Shown here: positions 8,864 through 17,113 of the stretch, one piece after another | Numbering within the stretch: the first letter of the stretch is position 1 | How the letters are laid out: every line of letters begins with the position of its first letter | Assembly: GCA_027494135.1 (NCBI GenBank) | Contig: JAOSJK010000012.1 | Span: 315,001 to 379,000, forward strand | Direction of reading: 5' to 3' | DNA: 64,000 nucleotides | DNA from: Acidimicrobiia bacterium | GTDB taxonomy: Bacteria; Actinomycetota; Acidimicrobiia; IMCC26256; PALSA-610 | The notes under the pieces: model-generated | What the model was told of the DNA's origin: nothing | The model's input: the letters and a program-made list of their open reading frames with translations, nothing else | Databases searched by the model: none | Made by a program: the position numbers and the translations under genes

Positions 8864-10298
8864 TCAGTCGCAGGGAGTCCAGGGCAGCGCGCGCAGGTCG
8901 AGGCTCTTGCGGATCGCGCTCCTGCCCGCGGCGTTGGCCGCATTGCACGTGGCCGAGAGACCCGCCGAGTACTCGATCTGGAATACGGCCCGGCCCTCGC
9001 CGATCCACAGGTCGTAGCCGCCGCACTCCGAGTACTGCTGGCACTGCTCGTTCACCGCATAGTCGAACCAGGGCAGGAGCTGGACGAGCTGTTCCACATC
9101 GTTCTTCAGAGCGACCGAGAGCCCGTGGTCGTGTGCCAGGTCGGCGATCGAGCGGTTGAAGACGACCTGCTGCGACGCCGTGAGCGGGAAGCCGGTGCCG
9201 TTCGTGTAACCATCGACGTTGTCGAGCTCCACACCGTCGAACCCCGCAGCGGCGCACGCGGCGAGACGGGCGTCGATGATCGGCAGCAGCACGTCGGTCC
9301 TTCGGATGTCGAGCCACTTCTCGCCCGGCCACCCGTTCGAGTGTCCCTTCACCGATTCCGGGTACGCGCCGGCATCGGGCCGCCAGTCCTCCCACGATCC
9401 CGCCGAGACGTAGCAGATCGCGCGCACCGGCGGCGTGAACCGCGTCGACGGCGGCGGCGTCGGGAGTCACGCCGTCGGGCGAGTAGAGGTCGAACTCGTA
9501 CACCTCGGGTCGCACGCACGCTCCTCCGGTGTACGGCACGACGCACAGGGAGGTGTCGATGCTGTCCTGCAGCTGGATCTGGAACCGGCTCCCCACCTCC
9601 GGCTTCCACCCCGGGTGCACCGGTAGCGGGCCGTGGTCGACGACGACCGACTCGTCGTCGAGGGCGGCAACGTACGGCTTGTTCGGGGACACGAGCCTCA
9701 CGCGAATCGCTCCGGTCGCCGGCTCCACGTAGTCGGCGAGGTCGCCGCCGGCGTAGAAGGTGAGCGGCTGCCAGGGGCCGGAGTCGGGCGCCTCCGCGTT
9801 GTCTCCGAGCGATACCCAGGAGCCCGTCGACCAGTCGTACATGTACCACCGCCAGCGCTGGGTCGCCTTGTCGGGACCGAGGTAGCCGGCCGAAACCGTC
9901 ACGCCCCAGATCGATGCCGGGTCGACGCCGGCCGGCAGCCTGTAGGTGCGGTAGCCCGCGTACGCGCCGGGTCCGAAGATGACCGATCTCGTCGGGTCGA
10001 CCGTGACCCCGGACTGGTCGCGCACCGCCAGGTTGCCCACCGGCTGGCCGCCGGTCGCCCCCTTCGTCGTCGTGATCGACTCCGGAAGCAGCGTCAGGGC
10101 GCCGCCACCACCCGGGAGGGTCGTGGTGGTGGTCGTAGCGGTCGCGCCAGTGGTCGTGGTCGTTCCCGGCCAGGTGGTCACTCCCCCGCACGCACCCGCC
10201 GTGACGACGAGGGCCGCGACGAGGCTCGTGACCTGCCGCCGACGCGTCCCCCCGCAGCACGTCCCGTCGGCCCGCCTCCGTGCCCGCCCGTCTCGCAT
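8864..10298 (-). CDS. GH114-like (polygalactosaminidase-type) lipoprotein (frameshift)
   Basis: This is a predicted secreted glycosidase of about 477 residues. The N-terminus has an Arg-rich segment, a hydrophobic stretch and a lipobox (VTAGAC), followed by a Thr-rich linker. A beta-rich module of about 190 residues comes next, then a TIM-barrel of the TM1410/GH114 family: YEFDLYSPDGVTPD, RAICYVSAGSWEDWRPDA, ARLAACAAAGFDGVELDNVD, YAVNEQC. The Asp/Glu of GVELDNVD and the Glu of VNEQC are likely active-site residues. The reading frame shifts at about 9421-9435, between AVDAVHAAG and RAICYVSAG, inside one continuous domain. Family members hydrolyse alpha-1,4-galactosamine polymers; the actual substrate here is not known. 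Confidence 0.8.
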
Positions 10299-10357
10299 CT
10301 CCGAATCGTACCCACACGATCCTCGCACCAGTAGTGCGAATAGGGCAGACTGCGCGG

Positions 10358-13300
10358 ATGCGCCCGACCCCGAGCTTCCACGCAATGCTCGCCACGCTCC
10401 TCGTGGCCTCGATGGGCCTCGCAGCCCCGGGGTCCACGGCCGTGGCCGCTCCCCGAGCGATCCCGGCCGAGGCCGCGCCGACCAGGGGCGCCGCCCAGAC
10501 CGGCGATGCCCCCGATCCCGGCGAGGCACGCCGTGCTGCGATGCGTGAGTTCTTCGACGCCTACTCGCAACCCCCTGCCGTGCCGGTCCCCCGTGGGTCG
10601 CCGATGCCCGCGGGCAGTCGCACGGCGCCGGGTCCGGCGGTGCTACCAAGATCGTCCACGGCTCCAAGGCCGACGTCTCCGACTGGCCGTGGATGGTCTC
10701 GCTGCGCGACACCGACTACACGGGCCGGCCCGAACACGTCTGCGGCGGCTCCCTCATCGACCCGGAGTGGGTGCTCTCCGCCGCTCACTGCTTCGCGCTG
10801 CCGGCGCCGTACAACCCCGACCGCGTGGTGCTCGGCAACTCCTACCTCGACTCCGGGGCAGTGCAGACGATCAAGATCGACCGGGTCGTCGACTGGCCGT
10901 TCGGCTTCGACTCGTCGTTCGTGAACGACTTCGCGCTCGTGCACCTCTCCGTGCCGGCCAACGTCGCACACGCCGACATCGAGCCGATCCCGCTCCTCTC
11001 GGCTGCGGAGGCCGCGGCGGGCTGGGCCGATGCCCGCGACGACGCCCACGTCGCCGGTTGGGGCAAGACGAGCTCGGATGGAATCGCGCTTCCCAACCGC
11101 CTGCGCGAGGCCGACCTGAACATCGTCGACGGCGCGTCCTGCGAGCGCTCCTACGGCCCCTACTACACCGCCGCCTCGATGATATGCGCCACCGGCGACA
11201 CCGTCTTCCCCGACGGTCACGTCTCCGACTCGTGCTACGGCGACAGCGGCGGCCCGCTCGTCGTCTTCGACCCGTCCGACCCGTCGCTCTCGGGTGCCCG
11301 CCTCACCGGGGTCGTCTCCTGGGGCTTCGACTGCGCGATACCCGGCTTCCCGGGCGTGTACTCGCGCGTGACGTCCGCACTCACGACGATCTCCGGCATC
11401 CTCTCGGGGGCGACGTCGACGTGGCCGTACGAGGTCGATTACGACGCGCCGACCCGTACCCTCGAGGTTCGAGGCACCAACTTCGACGACCTCTTCGTGA
11501 TCGCTTGCGAGGCCGGATTCCTCAAGATCGGGCTCGCGTCGATCGAGACCCCCGGTGGGCCGGCGCTCTGCACCGGTCCGGTGCGCGCCGTCGACTTCGC
11601 GGGACGTTCCGGCGACGACGCGCTGATGGTCGTCGAGGCCGACTCAGCGCACCTCCTCGACCTCCGGCGGATCACCTTCGACGGCGGACCCGGCTCGCTG
11701 GAGGGGTTGGGCTTCGGCGACCAGGTGATGCTCGCCCTCCCCGGCAACCGCGTGGCCGGCAGGTTCGCGGGCACCGCCAGCTCGCTGCGCGTCCCCGCGG
11801 GTGCGGGGCCCTCTCTAGGGCTCGCCGGCGTCGAAGCCGTCTCGCTCTACAGCGGCCCGGCATCGGAGACGATCGACTTCTCCGGGAGCACCTACCACGT
11901 GGGCGTCGACAGCAGCCGCGGCGACGACACGCTGCGCGGCGGCCCGCGCAGCGACCTTCTCTTCGGCGGCGCCGGCGACGACCTCGTGCGCGGCGGTGGA
12001 GGCGGCGACGTCGTGAACGGAGGGGGCGGATCAGACCGGATCTCGGGCGGCTCCGGCCCCGACCTCCTCTTCGACATGGGTGGCGCCGACCGCAGCGGCG
12101 GCGGCAGGGGCCGCGACTGGTTCGTCTCCGGCGGCGGCGACGATCGTATGAACGGAGGGCCGGGCGACGATCGCTTCTCTCGGTTCGTGGGTGGCGGCAC
12201 CGACTCGGTGCGAGGCGGTGCGGGCATCGACAGCCTCTCGGTCGACCTGCAGCGGCCCGCTCCGGACGACTGGACGACGCCGATGCCTACCTCCGGGGCC
12301 GTCGCCGACCTGCGCTCCGGGGCCCACGGCACAGTTCTCGTCGGCGAGTACCGCGCGGGCGGTCGGTTCCGCGTGCCCATCGGCGACGCCGAGCGCGTCT
12401 CCATCGAGGCGACACGCTTCCGCGACCGCATCGAGATCGACCCCTCCCTGATCGGGCCTTCGCGAGTCAGGATCTCCACCTCGGGCGACCGCGACCTCGT
12501 GCTGGCCCCAGCGCTCCCGGCCACGCGCCTGAGCCTCCTCGGTGGCCCGGGACGCGACAGGCTCACCGTCGACGCCCGCGGCCGCGACGCCGGCGGCTTG
12601 GTCTCTCCTCTCCGCCTCCCCCGGCTACGACCGATCTCCTTCGAGGGCTTCGAGTCGAAGAGCGCCATCCACGAGCAGGGCCTCCACCTCACCTCAGCGA
12701 CCGGAGCCGTCTACGCCTACGGCGACGCCGCATACGCCGGCGGCGCACCCGCAGGCACCACCGACATCGCCGGCATCGCAGCCACACCCACCGGCCGCGG
12801 CTACCTGCTCACCTCAGCGACCGGAGCCGTCTACGCCTACGGCGACGCCGCATACGCCGGCGGCGCACCCGCAGGCACCACCGACATCGTCGGCATCGCA
12901 GCCACACCCACCGGCCGCGGCTACCTGCTCACCTCAGCGACCGGAGCCGTCTACGCCTACGGCGACGCCGCATACGCCGGCGGCGCACCCGCAGGCACCA
13001 CCGACATCGTCGGCATCGCAGCCACACCCACCGGCCGCGGCTACTGGCTCACCACCGCGACCGGAGCCGTCTACGCCTACGGCGACGCCGTCTACGAGGG
13101 GGCCTGAGCGGGCTGAGGCTCTCGGCCCCCATCGCCGGAATCGCGCCGGGAGGTACCTCCACCGGCTACCTGCTCGCCGGCCGCGACGGCGCGGTCTACG
13201 CGTTCGGCCATGCGCGCTTCGCAGGCTCGACCGCAGGCGCCGTCGTCGCCGGCGGCGTCGCCGCGATCGTCAGCCCTCCGGGGGGCGCCGGCTACTGGCT

Positions 13301-13400
13301 CGTGTCGGGGCGCGGCGCGACGTTCGCGTTCGGACGCGCCCGCTACCTCGGCGGCGCGCCTACCGGCACCACCGACGTCACCGGCGGCGCCTCGGGCTAG
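10358..13400 (+). CDS. Secreted trypsin-like serine protease with RTX-type glycine repeats and C-terminal tandem repeats (two frameshifts)
   Basis: The corrected product is about 1014 residues. A signal peptide (from ATG 10358) is followed by a trypsin domain starting at KIVHGSKADVSDWPW. The catalytic triad is visible: His in LSAAHCF, Asp in VNDFALVHL, Ser in CYGDSGGPL. Next come glycine-rich nonapeptide-like repeats (GGAGDDLVRGGGGGD and GGPGDDRF), as in calcium-binding RTX proteins, then about 40-residue repeats of the form AVYAYGDAAYAGGAPAGTTDI. Shifts occur at the CCCCC run 10588-10592 and the GGGGG run 13098-13102; each is fixed by one base and conserved sequence continues across both. 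The last segment (13103-13400) holds further diverged repeats. It is likely an exported surface protease. The repeat family is shared with the gene at 51670-53237. Confidence 0.85.
12691..13093 (+). repeat. Tandem 120-bp coding repeat, about 3.3 copies
   Basis: Three full 120-bp units (12691-12810, 12811-12930, 12931-13050) and a partial fourth are almost identical at the DNA level. The only clear differences are a C/T change turning IAGI into IVGI and the end of unit three (TGGCTCACCACC in place of CTGCTCACCTCA). Each unit encodes 40 residues. Such identity, including silent positions, means recent duplication or gene conversion. The flanking repeat units are far more diverged. Confidence 0.95.
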
Positions 13401-13415
13401 CCCGCCCGCCCCACC

Positions 13416-13466
13416 CCCTGTTTGGACGTCAGCGGAGCCATAGCGACCACTTCCGTCCAATCAGGG
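13416..13466. repeat. Intergenic stem-loop element, copy 1
   Basis: Two arms of 13 bases (13416-13428 and 13454-13466) are complementary at 12 positions around a 25-base loop. It lies between the convergent protease and MarC-like genes, so it may end transcription from both sides. Bases 13416-13439 match 49000-49023 exactly in inverted orientation, and the loops of the two copies share GGTCGC and GCTCCGCTGA at the same spacing (read on the minus strand here). See copy 2. Confidence 0.8.
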
Positions 13467-13478
13467 CTGCGGGGCGGC

Positions 13479-14068
13479 TCAGTAGCCGAGCACTCCCTCG
13501 ACGGCGAGCGCCAACGCCACCCCGAGCACCGCCGCGCCGACCACCCTCGCCCCGACGCGGTTCAGGAGCACCGGGTACCGAAGTGCCGCCGAGGTCGAAC
13601 CCGTCGCGATGACGGCAGCCGTGACGAGCGCGACGACGGCCGCAGCCGCGACGGCGGTGCCCGCGCCGCGGGTCAGCGTGAGCGAGACCATCACCAATAC
13701 CGCCCCCGGGCCCGCCATGACGGGGGAACGCGATCGGCACGAGGGCTCCACGTGTCGCGCCGCCGCTCGACCCCGCTACGAGAGCCATCCGGTCGCCTCG
13801 CACGAGCAGCCAGGCACCCGGCACGACCAGCACGACGGCGGCCGCGAGAGTGACGCTCCCCCGACGACAGGTCGAGGAAGCCGGCGGCCGCGTCGGATGC
13901 GAGCGCCGCTGCGGCCAGCACGGCGAACGCCGTCCCCGAGGCCACGGCTGCAAGCCTCCGCAACGTCGCACTGCCCGCACCTTCGCAGAGGCCACCCGCT
14001 ATCGCGAAGGCGCCGAGCGGATCGCAGACGACCATGAGGAGCACTACCGCCCGCAGCAGCGAGCTCAC
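13479..14068 (-). CDS. MarC-family integral membrane protein (two frameshifts)
   Basis: The corrected product is about 195 residues with five to six membrane helices. MarC-family landmarks are present: VVCDPLGAFAIAGGL near the N-terminus and the later IAFPVMAGPGAVLVMVSL. The frame breaks at the CCCCC run 13858-13862 and the GGGGG run 13722-13726; removing one base from each joins the three parts. The family's function is poorly defined: it was named for the E. coli mar locus, and proven transport activity is lacking. GTG 14068 overlaps the stop of the upstream gene by four bases, so it is the third gene of a minus-strand operon starting at 15804. Confidence 0.8.
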
Positions 14069-15222
14069 CGGCCATTCCCCCTGGCTTCGAGCAGGTCGGC
14101 CACCGCCAGGAGTCCGGAGATCGCGTGCTGCTGGTCGTCCATGCGGGTCACTCCGCCGACGAACCACGCTCCGTGCGTCGAAGTCGGTCCGTCGTCGTTC
14201 TGGCGATCCACGAGGACCGCCGCTCCGCAGGCAGCCCGGTCCGTGATCTCCTCCTCCAGCCCGGAGAGCCGGTCATCCTCGCCTGCGAGGCGGCCGAGCG
14301 CCGCCTGCCCCTCGACCCAGGTGCCGAGCGCTGCGGCACGGCGGGCAGGGCCGTGGGTGAGTGCGTAGAGCGCACCCGCATCGCGCTGCGCCTCACTGCG
14401 TATCAACAGGTCGAAGCGGAACGAGACAGGGCGCGCGTACTCGACGACGTCGTCGTCGAGGCGTTCGCGCTTCCCCATCTCAGCGAAGCCGTACGACGCC
14501 CAGTGGTCGTTCAGCGGCGGGAACCGGACGTCTTCCACATCGTCGCGCTTGCCTGCGATGAAGTGCGCCGCCCGCCGCGCTGCGTCGCCGAAGCCGTCGT
14601 CGGGGAAGAGCGCGTCGAGGCGGGCGAGCGCCCAGAGCGCCTCGCCCGGGTAGTAGGGCGAGGTTCCGTCCGTGTCGGGGTCGCCGGTCGCCACGTCGGC
14701 ACCCACGTGGAAGCCACCGTCGTCGCGCTGCATCGCGACGAGGAATCGGCCGATCGATCTCATGAGCCCGTCGCGCTGATCGCTCCCGTCGATCTCGCGG
14801 CGCTCCTCGAGGGCCGTGAGCATCAGCGCCCCTGCACCGAGGGATGCCCAGCCACTCACGGTCAGTGTCTGCCAGTCGTCGCGGCCGCCGAGGTGCGCGC
14901 GCATCCAGTCGAGCGCCCGGTCCCCGTGGTCGAGGAGGGCGCCGTCGTCCAGCGCAGCGGCCGCCTGATAGAGCGCCGTCGTCACGCCGGCGTGCCTGAC
15001 CTCGTTGTAGCCGCCGAGCGACCTGCCGTCGCGGTCCTGCTCGTACACGAAGGTGCCGTCGCCGCCCTGGTTCGCGGCCGCCCACTGCGCCGCGTCGGCG
15101 GCCGCCTCGCGGATCCTGTCGGGGCTCGGCGCGTCGCACCGCTCGGGTGCCGCGATCGTGACCCGTGCGAGCGCGAGCGCGATCAGGTACGCGACGAGGA
15201 GGTACCTCAGCGGACGGCTCAC
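14065..15222 (-). CDS. Exported alpha/alpha-barrel protein (terpene cyclase/six-hairpin-like), function unknown
   Basis: The 385-residue protein has an N-terminal membrane or signal segment (LLVAYLIALALARVTIA). The rest is built of helical hairpins with repeating features such as AAADAAQWAAANQGGDGTF, SIGRFLVAMQRDDGGFH and FIAGKRDD. The 'DGGF' pattern is typical of the (alpha/alpha)6-barrel fold shared by squalene cyclases, prenyltransferases and several glycosidases. No DXDD cyclase motif is seen. The highly acidic surface suggests an extracellular carbohydrate-related role, but the reaction is unknown. GTG 15222 lies 15 bases after the PEBP lipoprotein stop. Confidence 0.6.
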   Translation of the reverse strand: MSRPLRYLLVAYLIALALARVTIAAPERCDAPSPDRIREAAADAAQWAAANQGGDGTFVYEQDRDGRSLGGYNEVRHAGVTTALYQAAAALDDGALLDHGDRALDWMRAHLGGRDDWQTLTVSGWASLGAGALMLTALEERREIDGSDQRDGLMRSIGRFLVAMQRDDGGFHVGADVATGDPDTDGTSPYYPGEALWALARLDALFPDDGFGDAARRAAHFIAGKRDDVEDVRFPPLNDHWASYGFAEMGKRERLDDDVVEYARPVSFRFDLLIRSEAQRDAGALYALTHGPARRAAALGTWVEGQAALGRLAGEDDRLSGLEEEITDRAACGAAVLVDRQNDDGPTSTHGAWFVGGVTRMDDQQHAISGLLAVADLLEARGNGR

Positions 15223-15237
15223 GTGGGCACCGGGCCG

Positions 15238-15804
15238 TCAGCGCCCGTACGTACCGGTGAGGACGGCACCACCGACGATCTTGCCCTCGACCGCTCCTCG
15301 CAGCTCTTCCGCTCCCACCCCGGCCTCGACGCTCGGCCCGGCCGAGAGGGCGAGGAGCTCGAACCTGTAGTGGTGAGTGCCCGACGGCGGGCACGGGCCG
15401 CCGTACGCCGTCTCCCCGAAGTCGCTCGTCCCCTGCACTGCCCCCGCGGGCACCTCGCCGGCGCCGAGGTCGCCGTCGGCGGGGTCGATTCCCCAGACGA
15501 CCCAGTGCGTGAACGTGCCGCCGGGGGCGTCGGGGTCGTCGACCACCAGGGCAAGCTGAGCGGTGCCGCCGGGAGCACCCGACCAGGAGAGCGGTGGCGA
15601 GAGGTCGTCGCCGTCGCAGGTGTAGCGCTCGGGGATCGGCTCGCCATCGCCGAACGCCCTGCTGGAGATCGCCAGGCCTCCGGCCCCGCCGGGCGGCCGG
15701 GTACTACCGGCGGCCGTGGGCGCCGGCTCGGTGCTGCCCCCGCCACCGCACCCGGCGAGTAGGGCGATCAGCACCCCCGCACCCGCGAGCCGACGTCGTG
15801 ACAC
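15238..15804 (-). CDS. YbhB/YbcL-type PEBP (Raf kinase inhibitor-like) lipoprotein
   Basis: This is a lipoprotein of about 188 residues: signal with lipobox (LIALLAGC), a Gly/Pro/Thr linker, then a complete bacterial phosphatidylethanolamine-binding-protein domain. Visible family motifs are PERYTCDGDDLSPPLSW, VVDDPDAPGGTFTHWVVWGI and GPCPPSGTHHYRFELLAL, which form the anion-binding pocket. The molecular function of bacterial PEBPs is not settled. GTG 15804 is chosen because it directly precedes the signal sequence; a GTG about ten codons upstream is possible. It is first of three genes read toward 13479. Confidence 0.85.
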   Translation of the reverse strand: MSRRRLAGAGVLIALLAGCGGGGSTEPAPTAAGSTRPPGGAGGLAISSRAFGDGEPIPERYTCDGDDLSPPLSWSGAPGGTAQLALVVDDPDAPGGTFTHWVVWGIDPADGDLGAGEVPAGAVQGTSDFGETAYGGPCPPSGTHHYRFELLALSAGPSVEAGVGAEELRGAVEGKIVGGAVLTGTYGR

Positions 15805-15981
15805 GTCCTGCGCCCGATCCTCCCCGGCCCGTCGCACGCCGCCGAATCTACCGGTCGGCCGCTCGCCCCGGGCCGAGGGCCACGTCGCCCCCCTGCGCGC
15901 ACCACCCACACCATGGCTGTCACACCCCCCTGTTACGGTCCGGTCTCGGTCGGATTGGGGACCACCACCCGGAGGACACGC

Positions 15982-17113
15982 ATGGCCCGCTTCCTTCACA
16001 CGAGCGACTGGCAGCTCGGAATGACCCGCCACTTCCTGGGCCCCGACGCTCAGCCCAGGTTCACGGCGGCGAGGGTCGACGCCGTCAAGGCGATCGGCCG
16101 CATCGCAGACGAGCACGACTGCGAGTTCGTGGTCGTCTGCGGCGACGTCTTCGAGTCGAACCAGGTCGACCGTCAGGTCCTGGTTCGGTCCCTCGAGGCG
16201 ATCGCGACCATCCCCGTACCGGTACTCCTCCTCCCCGGCAACCACGACCCCTTCGACGCGGGCTCCGTGTACCGCTCACCGACCTTCGAACGCAACCGTC
16301 CCGAGAACGTGGTCGTGCTCGCCACACGCGAGCCCTACGCCGTGGCCGGAGTCGAGGTGGTCCCAGCGCCGTGGCTCACGAAGCGGCCCCTGTCGGACCT
16401 CGTCGGGGAGGCGATCTTCGACCTGTCCCCCTCCGGCGACACCCCGCGCGTCGTCGTAGGTCACGGCGCGGTCGACAGCCTCTCTCCCGATCCGGGCGAC
16501 CCCGCGATCATCCACCTGTCGACGGTCGAGGAGGCGCTCGACGACGGGCGCGTCCACTACGTGGCGCTCGGCGACCGTCACTCCCTCACACCCGTCGGCT
16601 CCACGCAACGGACCTGGTACTCGGGAACGCCCGAGGTGACCGACTACGTTGAAACCGACCCCGGGGAGGCCCTGGTCGTCGACCTGACCCCGGCCGCCTG
16701 CGAGGTCGGAACGGCACCGGGTCGGCACATGGCGCTTCATCAAGCAGCGGGTCGACCTGAACGGCGCCGAAGACGTGTCGGCGCTCGAACACCTGCTCAC
16801 GGCGCTCCCCGAGAAGGACAGGACCGTCGTAAAGCTCAGCTTCGTCGGGACACTCTCACTCCGCGAGTCGACCCGACTCGAAGAGATGCTCGACCACCAT
16901 CGCGACCTCTTTGCCGCGCTGGAGACCTGGGAGCGCCACACCGACCTCGCGGTGCTCCCCGACGACGGCGACTACGGAGCCCTCGAGCTGACCGGCTTCG
17001 CGCGCGACACCTTCGCGGAGCTGGCCGAACGTGCTCGCTCCACGGGCGAAGATGCCACAGCCGCGAGCGACGCCCTGGCACTTCTGTACCGGCTCGCAGG
17101 CGGTGCGCTGTGA
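15982..17113 (+). CDS. sbcD: SbcD-like DNA repair exonuclease, metallophosphoesterase subunit (frameshift)
   Basis: The corrected product is about 376 residues. It is the nuclease subunit of an Mre11/SbcD complex, with the metal-binding motifs of the family: FLHTSDWQLG, VVVCGDVFESNQ, LLPGNHDP and VVGHGAV followed by HYVALGDRHS. The start ATG 15982 has GGAGG at 15971-15975. The frame shifts at about 16708, in CGAGGTCGGAACGG; beyond it VGTWRFIKQRVDLNGAEDV continues the capping domain in another frame to the TGA at 17111-17113. It is coupled to sbcC by a GTGA overlap. Confidence 0.9.

Noticed and set aside
12691..13093. CRISPR-like array
   Set aside because: The 120-bp units are contiguous, without spacers, and encode in-frame protein repeats.
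10506..13400. 964-codon frame overlapping the protease
   Set aside because: It is Arg-rich and lacks domains. Only its last part (after 13102) is the true frame, reached through the GGGGG indel.
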